Source: an uncultured Bacteroidales bacterium (GTDB lineage: Bacteria; Bacteroidota; Bacteroidia; Bacteroidales; Bacteroidaceae). Taken from it: 64,000 nucleotides of DNA. The notes under the pieces were generated by a model. It had not been told where the DNA came from and made no database searches. It saw only the letters and a list, made by a program, of their open reading frames with translations. A program made the translations under genes and the position numbers. Location of the stretch: contig CADCLN010000022.1 of assembly GCA_902802265.1 (NCBI GenBank), forward strand, positions 18,509 to 82,508, in the 5' to 3' direction. Position 1 is the first letter of the stretch. Each line of letters opens with the position of its first letter. This document shows, one piece after another, positions 9,488 to 18,255 of the stretch.

Positions 9488-10300
9488 TTATTCTTTTTGT
9501 ACGTTTCTGAAGATTTTCAGAGCATTTTGAGTTGTTTTTTTGTCAACAGCTTCAAATGTGGTGTTGAACACTTCGGCGAGCTTTTTCCCCACCTCTATGA
9601 GGTATGCACTTTCGTTCCTTTTTCCTCGGTGTGGAGTTGGTGCCATGTAGGGCGAATCTGTTTCCAAAACGATGCGTTCCAGTGGAACAGCCTTGCTGAT
9701 GACTTCTGGCAGTTTTGATTTCTTGAAAGTAAGTACACCGCCAATGCCGAGGCAAAAATTAGGGAAACTGAGCAGTTCTTGTGCTTCTTCTTCTGTGCCA
9801 GTGAAGCAGTGGAAGACTCCAGAAAGCTGTTTGTCTCTGTATTTTTCCATCAGTGTCATCAGTTCTGCATGAGCATTGCGAGAGTGAATCATCAGCGGCA
9901 AGTTGTATTTGATAGCCCATCCGATTTGCTTCTCGAACACTTCCATCTGTTCCGCCTTGTGGGTGTCGTCCCAATAGAAATCCAGTCCAACTTCGCCGAT
10001 GGCAATGTATGTGGGAGTGCCTGGCGAAGGAGTAGGGTTGAGCGACTCTTCCAATCTCTCTTCGAGCAAGTCGAGCGCCACATGGTAGTCTTCATCCATG
10101 ATGTTTTCTGGGTGAAGCCCAATCATGGGGTGAAGATATTGAGGGTATGCGTTGCAGACTCGCAGCAGATGGGACAGCTCTTTTCGGCAGATGGCGGGGA
10201 CGAAGATTCGTTCCACACCCGCGTTCTTTGCTCGCAGGATTACTTCGTCCAGGTCATCATTAAACTCTGGACCGTCAAGATGTGAATGGGTATCAATCAT
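9488..10300 (-). CDS. TatD-family metal-dependent hydrolase
   Basis: The 270-residue protein starts MIDTHSHLDGPEF, containing the HxH metal site of TatD/YcfH enzymes. Further conserved blocks are IGEVGLDFYWD (metal-bridging Glu and substrate loop), LPLMIHSRNAH, SGVFHCFTGT and the final LETDSPYMAPTPHRGKRN with the catalytic Asp. The family shows Mg-dependent DNase activity, often 3'-5' exonuclease, and is cytoplasmic. It is 17 bp downstream of the prenyltransferase gene and is likely co-transcribed with it. The substrate of this copy is unknown. Confidence 0.92.
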   Translation of the reverse strand: MIDTHSHLDGPEFNDDLDEVILRAKNAGVERIFVPAICRKELSHLLRVCNAYPQYLHPMIGLHPENIMDEDYHVALDLLEERLEESLNPTPSPGTPTYIAIGEVGLDFYWDDTHKAEQMEVFEKQIGWAIKYNLPLMIHSRNAHAELMTLMEKYRDKQLSGVFHCFTGTEEEAQELLSFPNFCLGIGGVLTFKKSKLPEVISKAVPLERIVLETDSPYMAPTPHRGKRNESAYLIEVGKKLAEVFNTTFEAVDKKTTQNALKIFRNVQKE

Positions 10301-10316
10301 GCGTGTCGGGGAAGGG

Positions 10317-11282
10317 TTAATATCTTCTGCCTAACAGTTTGTGGGCAAAAGCACGAACTTCAGCCTTGCGTTCTTCGGGAATGCAGACCTTGTCAAGACT
10401 TTTGTGTGCTGCTTCAAACAGCGACTCGATGCATTGCTGAGTCAGGGTAGGGATGCCTATTATATTATAAAGATGTGTAACGGCAGCAATTTTTTCTTCG
10501 TTATCGCACTCCGTTTTGTCAATCCACGCTTCAAGTTCAGCCTTTTGTTCAGCATTCGCCTTCTGCAGGGCCTGTATCAAGAGGTAAGTCTTCTTGTTTT
10601 CTACAATGTCGCCGCCGAGTTTCTTTTGGAACACAGCCGTGTCTGCATAGACATCGAGCAAATCGTCCTGTACCTGGAAAGCCAGTCCCATCTGCAGTCC
10701 GAAGTCATACAGATTCTGCTGGTCTGCTTCATTTGCACCTGCCAACTTGGCACCAATTTTCAGGGCGTATGCCAACAGGAAAGCGGTTTTCAGCCGAATC
10801 ATGTCCATGTATTCAGCCTCGGTCACATCCATGCGCTCTTCAAAATCAATGTCAACCTGTTCCCCTTCCAGTACACCCAGTGTGGCATCAATGAAATCGC
10901 TGGTAGCGACGTTGTTACCAAATAGTTTGTAGGCGATCATCAGCATGGTGTCGCCCGACAGGATGGCAGTATTCTCGTTCCATTTCTTGTGAACGGTTGG
11001 TTTGCCACGGCGCAGGTCGCTTTTGTCAATCAAGTCGTCGTGCAGCAACGTGAAGTTATGATAAGTTTCCAGCGCCAATGCCTGTTGCATGATGCTTTCC
11101 GGATGGTCCTTGTAAAGATTATAGGACAAAAGCATGAGCACGGATCGAACTCTTTTTCCGCCGCCTGAAAGCACATAGCGGATGGGGTCATAGATATGGC
11201 TGGGTTCCTTTGGAAAAGAAAGTTTTTCGATGGACTCGTTGACTAATTTCGTGAGTTGGTCGATAGAATAAAGCATTTCCAC
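10317..11282 (-). CDS. Trans-polyprenyl diphosphate synthase
   Basis: The 321-residue protein is a class I isoprenyl diphosphate synthase. The first aspartate-rich motif lies in LLHDDLIDKSDLRRGKPTVH and the second in FQVQDDLLDVYAD; the GGGKRVRSVL block near residue 40 binds isopentenyl diphosphate. It condenses isopentenyl diphosphate onto an allylic primer to make the side chain of menaquinone or a related polyprenyl. Product chain length cannot be read reliably. The menaquinone link fits the UbiE/MenG methyltransferase at 61822-62559. The start may be Met1 or Met3 (MEMLYSID). Confidence 0.92.
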   Translation of the reverse strand: MEMLYSIDQLTKLVNESIEKLSFPKEPSHIYDPIRYVLSGGGKRVRSVLMLLSYNLYKDHPESIMQQALALETYHNFTLLHDDLIDKSDLRRGKPTVHKKWNENTAILSGDTMLMIAYKLFGNNVATSDFIDATLGVLEGEQVDIDFEERMDVTEAEYMDMIRLKTAFLLAYALKIGAKLAGANEADQQNLYDFGLQMGLAFQVQDDLLDVYADTAVFQKKLGGDIVENKKTYLLIQALQKANAEQKAELEAWIDKTECDNEEKIAAVTHLYNIIGIPTLTQQCIESLFEAAHKSLDKVCIPEERKAEVRAFAHKLLGRRY

Positions 11283-11332
11283 TGTGATACGAAAAGATTA
11301 AATAATGGGGTGGTGTTGAAGGAAACTATAAC

Positions 11333-11366
11333 TAAAAAGGGGTGTATCTGGAATGATACCCCCTCT
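11333..11366 (-). terminator. Terminator after tonB
   Basis: On the minus strand the stem AGGGGGTATC/GATACACCCCT, with one bulge or mismatch and a 6-nt loop, precedes TTTTTAG. It lies just after the tonB stop codon and before the prenyl synthase gene. Confidence 0.65.
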
Positions 11367-11388
11367 TTATAATATAAATAATGTGTAA

Positions 11389-12105
11389 TTACATGAGTCG
11401 GAATGTTACAGGGAGTGTGAAGCGCACACGTACTGTCTTTCCACGCTGCTTACCTGGCTGCCACTTCGGCATGGCTGATACAACGCGAAGGGCCTCTTTG
11501 TCGAGTGCTGGGTCCACAGACTTGATGACCTTGGGGTCAACGATGGAACCGTCCTTGTTTACCACGAACTGTACCATGACACGACCCTGGATGTTGTTTT
11601 CCTGTGCACTTGCGGGGTACTTCAGGTTCTTGTTGAGCCACTTCATCAGGGCTTCGTTACCACCAGGGAACGATGGGTTCTGTTCTACGATTTCAAATAC
11701 TTCGCCTTCGTCACCCTCTTCCTGAGTAGCTACTGGAGGACCTGCCATGACAGGACCGCTTACAGGAGCAGTGGGACCTGTGATAGCCTGGTCGGTTGAC
11801 TCAGACTCCTGGATTTCTTCTTCCACGATTTCAGTCTCGTTGTCAACGATGTCGAGGATTTCAGCTACCTGTGGAGCATCTGCTGGTGGAGGTGGAGCAG
11901 CTGTAAAGATAGGCTGAGTGGGTGGAATGACTTCTTCTTCCGAAACGAAAGAAGTAGTGGAGTAAATCACGTCGGTCTCAACATAGTCGCGAGTAGTGTA
12001 CTCAAAGGTAGCAAACATCGTTGCCAGAGCAATAATGTAGCCCACAAGGAGACCTGTGCTTTTTTGACCTTCAAGGTCGGCTTTTTTTGACTTTTTTACT
12101 TCCAT
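11389..12105 (-). CDS. tonB: TonB-family energy transducer
   Basis: The 238-residue protein has a Lys-rich cytoplasmic start, one membrane helix (about residues 19-38), a Pro/Glu/Val-rich periplasmic spacer (residues 60-130, including APPPPADAP) and a C-terminal TonB domain. The domain shows FPGGNEALMKWLNKNLKYP, GRVMVQFVVNKDGS and the terminal VRVRFTLPVTFRLM. It couples the ExbB/ExbD motor to outer-membrane receptors. It is flanked by a terminator and preceded by a -7-like element at 12144-12151, so it is probably a single-gene transcript. Confidence 0.95.
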   Translation of the reverse strand: MEVKKSKKADLEGQKSTGLLVGYIIALATMFATFEYTTRDYVETDVIYSTTSFVSEEEVIPPTQPIFTAAPPPPADAPQVAEILDIVDNETEIVEEEIQESESTDQAITGPTAPVSGPVMAGPPVATQEEGDEGEVFEIVEQNPSFPGGNEALMKWLNKNLKYPASAQENNIQGRVMVQFVVNKDGSIVDPKVIKSVDPALDKEALRVVSAMPKWQPGKQRGKTVRVRFTLPVTFRLM

Positions 12106-12143
12106 AAGTATTGTTATTTTTAGTTAGTCCAAACTATTTGTCG

Positions 12144-12151
12144 CAAAATTA
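12144..12151 (-). promoter_or_regulatory. Candidate -7 element for tonB
   Basis: The minus strand reads TAATTTTG, an exact match to TAnnTTTG, placing transcription start roughly 33 nt before the tonB ATG. No TTTG is visible at -33. Confidence 0.45.
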
Positions 12152-12245
12152 CAGTTTTTTTTGTTTACCATCACTACATTGCACGCATTTTTTGCACTTT
12201 TATTGTGTTTTTTTTAGAAAACGAGTGCTTTTTTAGTCATTTTGC

Positions 12246-14792
12246 TTAGTCTTTTCTGATATGAAGGTCTCTTTGAGGGAATGGAATCTCAATTTCGTTT
12301 TCGTTCAAAACGTTGTAGATAATTTCCTTTGCCTTTGCCAGCCAAATGAATTTTTGGTCAACCAGCAGCCAGGTTTCCACGTAGAGGTCCACACTGCTGT
12401 CGCCAAAATTGGAGAACATGACCTTCAAGGGGCGTTCTGGGCTGACAATGTCGCGTCCGTCCTCGGTCTTGGTGCAAAGTGTATGCAAGGCATCGAGCAG
12501 CAGTTTCCTCACCTTTGCCACGTCTGTGCCGTAAGCCACACCCACAGGAATCTTGTTCAATTCATACTGATGATTTCTTGTCAAGTTCTTGAAATTTTTG
12601 TTGAACAGCGCAGAATTCAGGAAGGCGATGACCGAACCGTCCAGCGTGGTGACGAGCGTATTTTGGTACGTAATGCTTTCCACCTTACCCGTTATGCCGT
12701 CACATTCTATATAATCTCCCACGCGCACGCGACCACTCATCAGCGAAATGCCGTAGAAGAAATTCTCCAGCAAATCCTTCGAGGCGAAACCCATACCCGT
12801 TGCCAAGCCGGCACTGATGATTTCAATGCCGCTGCGGGGCACCTTCAGCAGGACGAGGACTGCAATGAAATAGACCCCCCAGACCAGAATCTGGATGATG
12901 TTTCGTGCCAGCGTCTTGTTGAATTTCTGTGTACCATCGTTGATGGAACGCTTGTAGGTAAAGTAGAACGAGCGGATAGCATAGTTGAAATATTTGAAAA
13001 TGAAGAAGCAGGCAATCACCAGACAGAGTTTGAAGAGCGAAATCTGGATTACCCCTGGTTCGTCAATGAAGTTGCTGAAGAAAATAGTCTTACAGATGCT
13101 GGTCATCTCGAATACCGAAGCCGAAGCCACAATGCACACCAAGACGGAAATGACAGCAATGACAGGCACCAGTGCTATGTTGAACAGGTCGTAGAACCAG
13201 GTTTGCGAAATAAACTCACCCCTCTTGGCACGTTCCAGCAGTTCCCCTTCCGAAATGTCCTCGTGGATGGCACGTCTCACCCGATTGGGCAGATACTTCT
13301 TCTCATACCACGCCAGGATGTCATAGATGCAAGTGATGCTCTGAATGGCAGCCAGCTGGAAAGTCCACCAAATCGTAATCTGCACACTGAGCAAGGTGTA
13401 GCCATACCAGGCTATGAACGTCGAAAGAATGATGACCGCCAACGAAATGCCGCAGTAGAACTTGTCGCTCAGCGGCAGCAGACGGCGATACTTCTTACCG
13501 ATATAAATTTGCCATAAGGTGCAAATCAGCAGGATAGGCGGGAATGTAATGTTCACCAGCGTGTTCGGAACCAAGATGATGCGGAAGATGATGACCACGA
13601 AAGCCATGACGATGAACGGTGTGTACATCTTCACGCCAGCCTGGATTTGGCTCCCCTTCATGCGGAACATCATCGACACCAGTAAAACCTCCATCAGCCA
13701 TGCTATGTTGACCATCAGGCCTGTTGACATCTGGATCACGTTTAGGTTGATAGTGCTTCGGATAATCATGATGGCAATGATGAAAATCAAGATGCCCAGA
13801 GCCATGATGAAGGCAGGACGCTTCAGCTTGTAAGACTCCGTGTGGAACCGCTTCGGCACCACCCAGCGCAGGATAATGTTGCTCAGCAGCGCACCTATGA
13901 TGATATAGAAAATCATGAACACCGACGTAAACAGCAGCGACGGACCACGCCACTCCGAATACCGCGCATCGCCCCGTTTGATGGGCATATACTTGTCCTG
14001 AAAATCCGCCGTCATCATCCGCCACTGTCGGGGCAGCGAAGACAGGATGCTCAGGTAATTCTTGCCGCCATTGACAAAGATGTTCTTCTGCAACTCCTCA
14101 TACTTCTTCTCTGCGTAGTGGTTCAATTTCTCCACCTTGTCAGCCACATCTTCATAATACTGTTTGTCCAGACTCACACTGTTGTAGATGCGCACAATAT
14201 TATTTCTCAGAGCCTTGGCATAGATGAGACATTGTTTGCGGTCAGCAATTTCAGCCTTGCTCAGGAAGAATGGCTGCCCCCTCAGTTCCTCCAAAGTCCT
14301 TTCCGTATTGCTACTCTCCAGGCTGTCCGCTTCGTCCACGATAAGCGAATCGATGGCCGTCGGAGCCTTTCGGGTTTTCCGAATGGCTGGCGGCAGTTGT
14401 TCCAGCGCATAAATCAAGCTGTCATACCGAGCCAATTCACCCCTCATCCTGCTGCGAATCAGGTCATACGGCACATTCGTGTGGGTCAGTTCTTCATACA
14501 GCCGAGTAGCTTGCTGACAAGAGTAGGCAATGTCAAATGTGTAGTCCGACTTCTGCGAATAAAGCATCAGTCCGATCTGTTCGCTGCGCTGCATATACTC
14601 CACCAGCTTTGCGTGTTGCTGTTCCTGCTGCGATTCATAGCGAGCCATCATCATCCTCTGCTTCTTCCAGTTGCTATATAGTTCCAGCCGCAGCACCCCC
14701 AGAGTCCTTGCCAACGACTTCTCCTTCAGCACTGCCGATGATGGCATTGCCGTCAGCATCATGACGATGAGAGAAAAGATAAATTTCTGCAT
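12246..14792 (-). CDS. Large MscS-family mechanosensitive channel
   Basis: The frame is open to 14849, but I place the start at 14792, where MQKFIFSLIVMMLTAMPSSAV gives a clean signal peptide; the extra 19 residues would be Arg/Glu-rich and come from a repetitive intergenic element. The product is about 848 residues. A periplasmic, helix-rich N-terminal half (about 300 residues) is followed by many membrane helices. A C-terminal MscS core shows GLATGMGFASKDLLENFFYGISLM, RVRVGDYIECDGITGKVESI and a beta-domain ending IEIPFPQRDLHIR. Such MscK/YbdG-like proteins release osmolytes during hypo-osmotic shock. The gene stands alone on its strand. Confidence 0.9.
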   Translation of the reverse strand: MQKFIFSLIVMMLTAMPSSAVLKEKSLARTLGVLRLELYSNWKKQRMMMARYESQQEQQHAKLVEYMQRSEQIGLMLYSQKSDYTFDIAYSCQQATRLYEELTHTNVPYDLIRSRMRGELARYDSLIYALEQLPPAIRKTRKAPTAIDSLIVDEADSLESSNTERTLEELRGQPFFLSKAEIADRKQCLIYAKALRNNIVRIYNSVSLDKQYYEDVADKVEKLNHYAEKKYEELQKNIFVNGGKNYLSILSSLPRQWRMMTADFQDKYMPIKRGDARYSEWRGPSLLFTSVFMIFYIIIGALLSNIILRWVVPKRFHTESYKLKRPAFIMALGILIFIIAIMIIRSTINLNVIQMSTGLMVNIAWLMEVLLVSMMFRMKGSQIQAGVKMYTPFIVMAFVVIIFRIILVPNTLVNITFPPILLICTLWQIYIGKKYRRLLPLSDKFYCGISLAVIILSTFIAWYGYTLLSVQITIWWTFQLAAIQSITCIYDILAWYEKKYLPNRVRRAIHEDISEGELLERAKRGEFISQTWFYDLFNIALVPVIAVISVLVCIVASASVFEMTSICKTIFFSNFIDEPGVIQISLFKLCLVIACFFIFKYFNYAIRSFYFTYKRSINDGTQKFNKTLARNIIQILVWGVYFIAVLVLLKVPRSGIEIISAGLATGMGFASKDLLENFFYGISLMSGRVRVGDYIECDGITGKVESITYQNTLVTTLDGSVIAFLNSALFNKNFKNLTRNHQYELNKIPVGVAYGTDVAKVRKLLLDALHTLCTKTEDGRDIVSPERPLKVMFSNFGDSSVDLYVETWLLVDQKFIWLAKAKEIIYNVLNENEIEIPFPQRDLHIRKD

Positions 14793-14800
14793 ATATTTTA

Positions 14801-14930
14801 GTTCAATTCGTTCAATCCGTTTAATCCGCAATTCGTTTAATTCGTTCAATCCTTGTTTTATTTAGAATTCAATCCGTTTAGTCCTTGTTTTATTTAGAAT
14901 TCAATCCGTTCAATCCGTTTAATCCTTGTT
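14801..14930. repeat. Intergenic array of TTCAATCCGTTTAATCC-like repeats
   Basis: The whole 130-bp gap between two minus-strand genes consists of variants of TTCAATCCGTTTAATCC. It includes a perfect 29-bp direct repeat (14850-14878 and 14882-14910, period 32) that begins with TCCTTGTTTTATTTAG. It abuts the stop codon of the upstream gene at 14931. Related sequence in both orientations is found at 63727-63888. Confidence 0.8.
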
Positions 14931-15659
14931 TTACTCCGCGTCCACAATGTTCTTCACCGACGAGAACAGCTTCTTGCCGATGACGTGCGCCTTGTTTGCC
15001 TGCTCCAGTTCCTCAAACCGCTCCTCAATGATGTCATCCTCCGTGATGGCATTCGGGTCAACCTCGTCCTGTTCCTCCTCCATATACGACTGGATGGACG
15101 ATTTCAGCGACTTGCTCGCCTGTTCCAGTGCATGCTTCATGCCTCCGTTCCGCTTGAAACCCTCGTATTTGCGTTTCCGTCGGATGTTTCTGAGTTTCAT
15201 GCCACGGCGCATCCGTTTCAGTCCCTTGCCCATGCGAATCAGCATCGGCTTGGTGTGCAAAATCAGTTGTACGAAGTTGACGCACAGCCAGGCGGTTCCC
15301 TTCCACAGCAACTTGGCGGCAACGACCGAATACTTCACAGCCCCCTTGCAGCCCTTCACGGTCCATTCTGCCAGCTTTCGGCATCCTATCTTCGTGTATT
15401 TCCACGTCAATCGGCACCATTGCCGCAGCTTCAGGCGCAAAAATCTCACTTTCTCCTGAGTGCTCTTGTCCTGCCACCATTCCACGGCAGACTTCATACA
15501 CAGCTTGACAAAAGCCACGGAGAAACGCACGGATTTATAGATAATCCTGACAATGCGTTTCAAGATGGCAACCAGCAGCAACAGAAACAGTCGCCCCAGT
15601 TCCAGCAGTAACGAACTGACCGTCCGTTTGTTCTCGTTGTTAAAATCCTGTATATCCAT
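14931..15659 (-). CDS. Basic protein with N-terminal hydrophobic segment, function unknown
   Basis: I do not recognise this 242-residue protein. Residues 15-35 (SLLLELGRLFLLLLVAILKR) are hydrophobic and could anchor it in the membrane. The next 140 residues are strongly basic, with many Trp, Lys and Arg and amphipathic helices. The C-terminal 70 residues turn acidic (EEEQDEVDPN, EERFEELEQ) and look like a coiled coil. This basic-then-acidic charge pattern is unusual. It is not close-coupled to the MscS gene, because the 130-bp repeat array lies between. Coding is supported by a full frame with an ATG and low Leu/Ser shadow bias. Confidence 0.6.
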   Translation of the reverse strand: MDIQDFNNENKRTVSSLLLELGRLFLLLLVAILKRIVRIIYKSVRFSVAFVKLCMKSAVEWWQDKSTQEKVRFLRLKLRQWCRLTWKYTKIGCRKLAEWTVKGCKGAVKYSVVAAKLLWKGTAWLCVNFVQLILHTKPMLIRMGKGLKRMRRGMKLRNIRRKRKYEGFKRNGGMKHALEQASKSLKSSIQSYMEEEQDEVDPNAITEDDIIEERFEELEQANKAHVIGKKLFSSVKNIVDAE

Positions 15660-15787
15660 TCAGTTGGATTGAAAATTTCTGCGAAGGTACGGATTTTTGT
15701 TGAACCAAGAATCAAGCAAAATGTAAAAAAATGTTGGAGCAGTGTAATTTCTTTGTCCGAAGTGCTTGTGTTTGAAAAAAAATCATG

Positions 15788-15795
15788 TATATTTG
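15788..15795 (+). promoter_or_regulatory. Candidate -7 element for the dockerin/FISUMP gene
   Basis: TATATTTG matches TAnnTTTG and is followed by CGG. The best upstream -33 candidate is a weak TTG at 15766-15768. The implied leader is about 60 nt and T-rich. Confidence 0.4.
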
Positions 15796-15860
15796 CGGCA
15801 TCTTTTCTTTTTTATTTTTTTTATTTATTTTTTTACTAACTTCTCAATATCATCCAAATT

Positions 15861-17144
15861 ATGAAGAAAAGTACTTTTTCAACGCTGCTTTTTGCAGCTA
15901 TGGCGATGACTACAGCGGTCAACGCCCAAGTTATCAACGGAGACTTGAACCATAACAACGGTCTCGATGTAGAAGATGTCACCCTGCTGATTGACGGCTA
16001 CCTTACTGGTACGTCCGAACAGATACAGACGGCAGGAAAACCTTACGACATTGACAACAGCCTTGTTTCGGGCACATGGTATCGCTCCAAAAAAGACAAA
16101 TTTAGGCTGAAGGCCGATGGTACGACCGATTACGCCGAGGGCTACACTTACAAGTTCTTCCCTCTGCAGGGGTGCATCGTGTTCTACAACTCAGCAGGCA
16201 ATGCAGCCACTTATCTGAAAGTGCTTGACGTGCCTGCCGACAAGGGCTACCTCGTTGTGAATGTCCCTGGTTCAAGCGACGTGTGCACTTATCACAAAAA
16301 ATCCACCCAGATGGTCAAGAACATCGTCCTTTCAGCCTCCTCTGTTTCGCTACGACTTGAAGAAAGCTACCGAAGTAGCGAATACTTGAAAGCCACGGTC
16401 TTTCCCTCCGATGCGGAAAATACTTCTGTGGAGTGGATCAGCAGCGACAAGACGGTGGCAACTGTCAATAATAGAGGCTATGTGGAAGCTGTTGGGGTAG
16501 GCACAGCCTATATCACTTGCGCAGCTCTTGACGGCAGTGGCGTGAAAGCTACGTGTAAGGTGAATGTAGGAAACTACGAAAATGGTCACGAAGCTGTTGA
16601 CCTGGGGCTCTCTGTGAAATGGGCAACGATGAATATCGGTGCCACTTATCCCGAAAGCTGGGGCGATTTCTTTGCCTGGGGAGAGACTGAACCCAAGTCC
16701 AATTATTACTGGACAACTTACAAATGGAGTCCAAACTATGACTGGACCACCCCTGTCTTTACTAAGTACAATCAGCTTGACAACAAGATCACGCTTGACT
16801 TGTCGGACGATGCTGCCAATGCCAACTGGGGTGGTGTATGGCGTATGCCTACCTACGATGAAATGAACGAGTTGGTTACAAAGTGTATGTGGACACAAGC
16901 ATCAGATGGTTGCAAGGTGACAGGTCCGAATGGTAACAGCATTTACTTGCCTGGTGCAGGGTATCGCTCGTTTGATTCGCACAATAACTACACAGGGGAA
17001 AACCTCGGTTTTTATTGGTCAAGTACGCTCAGCACGGACGACCCGACAGCTGGTTGCTATATGCGCACAGGTACAGGTTATTATCTTGAAATGAAGAGCA
17101 CCTCCCGCTATTTTGGTCACACCATCCGTGCCGTCTGTCCGTAG
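15861..17144 (+). CDS. Secreted dockerin-like / Ig-like / FISUMP-domain protein
   Basis: The 427-residue protein has a signal peptide (cleavage near AVNAQ, residue 23) followed at once by a single dockerin-like calcium repeat (DLNHNNGLDVEDVTLLIDGY, about residues 28-47). Residues 55-145 form an apparent beta-rich domain of unknown type. Residues 150-237 resemble a bacterial Ig-like (BIG2) domain, with AVGVGTAYITC. Residues 243-427 are a FISUMP-type domain (first seen in Fibrobacter), with VDLGLSVKWATMNIG, GDFFAWGETEPKS, GGVWRMPTYDEM and a final IRAVCP. It is probably exported and may bind calcium or a partner. It has a shorter paralogue at 29179-29946. No cohesin partner is seen in the window. 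Confidence 0.85.
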   Translation: MKKSTFSTLLFAAMAMTTAVNAQVINGDLNHNNGLDVEDVTLLIDGYLTGTSEQIQTAGKPYDIDNSLVSGTWYRSKKDKFRLKADGTTDYAEGYTYKFFPLQGCIVFYNSAGNAATYLKVLDVPADKGYLVVNVPGSSDVCTYHKKSTQMVKNIVLSASSVSLRLEESYRSSEYLKATVFPSDAENTSVEWISSDKTVATVNNRGYVEAVGVGTAYITCAALDGSGVKATCKVNVGNYENGHEAVDLGLSVKWATMNIGATYPESWGDFFAWGETEPKSNYYWTTYKWSPNYDWTTPVFTKYNQLDNKITLDLSDDAANANWGGVWRMPTYDEMNELVTKCMWTQASDGCKVTGPNGNSIYLPGAGYRSFDSHNNYTGENLGFYWSSTLSTDDPTAGCYMRTGTGYYLEMKSTSRYFGHTIRAVCP

Positions 17145-17229
17145 CCTTTAGAACTTATTTTGCATTTATTATCCAAACTAAACTTAAAACTTAGCATTTG
17201 TCGATTCGAAACACGGCTCGAAAGTGCCA

Positions 17230-17331
17230 CTGTGCCAGCGTGCCAGCGGAAATCCTACTTCCTTTCTAAAAAAAATTTTTTATTTTTTATACCCCTCAAT
17301 TTTTACCATTTTCGCTGGCACGCTGGCACAG
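17230..17331. repeat. 19-bp perfect inverted repeat with 64-bp loop
   Basis: The arm CTGTGCCAGCGTGCCAGCG at 17230-17248 is exactly complementary to 17313-17331. Each arm is itself two copies of GTGCCAGC. The loop is A/T-rich (A8T5, then TATTTTTTAT). It could fold as a cruciform or RNA hairpin, or mark the ends of a small degenerate element. Confidence 0.85.
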
Positions 17332-17400
17332 CTTATGAGAAGAAGAATAATAATATACAGATTATCAATCAATAAATCAGTTTTATTAAATTTTTAGGTG

Positions 17401-17433
17401 CTGTGACAGGCCTGTGACAGGTCTGTGACAGGC
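17401..17433. repeat. Three tandem 11-bp CTGTGACAGGY units
   Basis: Three consecutive units, CTGTGACAGGC, CTGTGACAGGT and CTGTGACAGGC. Each holds the palindrome CTGT-GACAG-like core. They are followed by CAGTGCC and GGCACTG inverted pieces. Confidence 0.8.
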
Positions 17434-17580
17434 TCCCCACCCTGGTGGCACTGCAGTGCCAGACGAGTGGCACAGTTCTCCCACGGCGGTAGCAATGCAG
17501 TGCCACTGGTGTGACACAGTTCTCCCGCTGGGAAAAGGTATAACTTCTTTCTAAAAATGCAATATTTTTCTCTTGATTAT

Positions 17581-17610
17581 TTTGTAATAGGGATTTTATG
17601 TCTAAATTTG
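17581..17610 (+). promoter_or_regulatory. Candidate promoter for the YfcE-type phosphoesterase gene
   Basis: TTTG at 17581-17584, an 18-bp spacer and TAAATTTG at 17603-17610 match the Bacteroidetes -33/-7 pattern. The leader would be about 110 nt. Confidence 0.5.
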
Positions 17611-17725
17611 CAGCAGATTTCTGAGCGTTCCTGTTGTCAGCCCTAAAATATAGGCGGAAAGCGGGAATGTGGTACAAGCCCACGAGGGGGTACATCTTCT
17701 GTAACACTGACAGGACATTTTGTAA

Positions 17726-18217
17726 ATGAAAAGAATAGGACTTTTATCCGACACTCATGGTTATTGGGATGAGCGGTACGGAAAGTATTTCGCTGAGTGT
17801 GACGAGATTTGGCACGCGGGCGACATTGGCACAACGGAGGTGGCCGACAAGCTGGCCGCCATTGCGCCCCTGCGTGCGGTGTATGGAAATATTGACGGCG
17901 GCGACTTGCGCTACCGTTTCAGCGAGAAGTACCGCTTCAGGTGTGAAGAAGTGGAGGTGCTGATGAAACACATCGGCGGCTACCCAGGACACTACGATGC
18001 CTCGGTCCGTGGCATGATGTATGCGAATCCGCCGCAGTTGTTCGTTTCGGGACATTCTCATCTGCTGAAGGTGATGTACGACAAGACGCTCAGCTGTCTG
18101 CACATCAATCCTGGGGCAGCAGGAGTGTCGGGCTTCCATCAGGTGCGCACACTGGTTCGCTTCACCATTGACGGAAAGGAGATTAAGGATTTGGAAGTAA
18201 TAGAGTTAGGAAAATAA
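17726..18217 (+). CDS. YfcE/MJ0936-type metallophosphoesterase
   Basis: The 163-residue protein is a small calcineurin-like phosphodiesterase. Its metal-binding motifs are SDTHG (residues 8-12), HAGDIG (about 30-35), YGNIDGGD, and the C-terminal GHSHLLKVMYD and HINPGAAGVSGF. The family hydrolyses phosphodiester bonds with Mn or Mg in the cytoplasm; the natural substrate is unknown. It is a single gene, ending in a strong bidirectional terminator shared with the convergent DUF975 gene. Confidence 0.9.
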   Translation: MKRIGLLSDTHGYWDERYGKYFAECDEIWHAGDIGTTEVADKLAAIAPLRAVYGNIDGGDLRYRFSEKYRFRCEEVEVLMKHIGGYPGHYDASVRGMMYANPPQLFVSGHSHLLKVMYDKTLSCLHINPGAAGVSGFHQVRTLVRFTIDGKEIKDLEVIELGK

Positions 18218-18220
18218 AAA

Positions 18221-18255
18221 AGCCCCCTTCAATCATGTATGAGGGGGCTTTTTTT
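18221..18255. terminator. Bidirectional terminator between convergent genes
   Basis: AGCCCCCTTC pairs with GAGGGGGCT (18221-18230 and 18241-18249), with an A-run before and a seven-T run after. It can serve both the plus-strand phosphoesterase and the minus-strand membrane protein gene. Confidence 0.9.

Larger units (their letters stand above)
17145..17580. other. Non-coding, repeat-rich gap
   Basis: This stretch holds no convincing gene. It contains a 19-bp perfect inverted repeat (17230-17248 and 17313-17331), three tandem copies of an 11-bp CTGTGACAGGY unit (17401-17433), and a run of short inverted and direct repeats built from GGCACTG/CAGTGCC and ACAGTTCTCCC (17450-17532). Short frames on the minus strand here are shadows of the repeats. 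Confidence 0.7.

Noticed and set aside
17369-17834. Short minus-strand frames of 112 and 63 codons near the phosphoesterase
   Set aside because: They are built from repeat sequence or overlap the real gene and show no domain.
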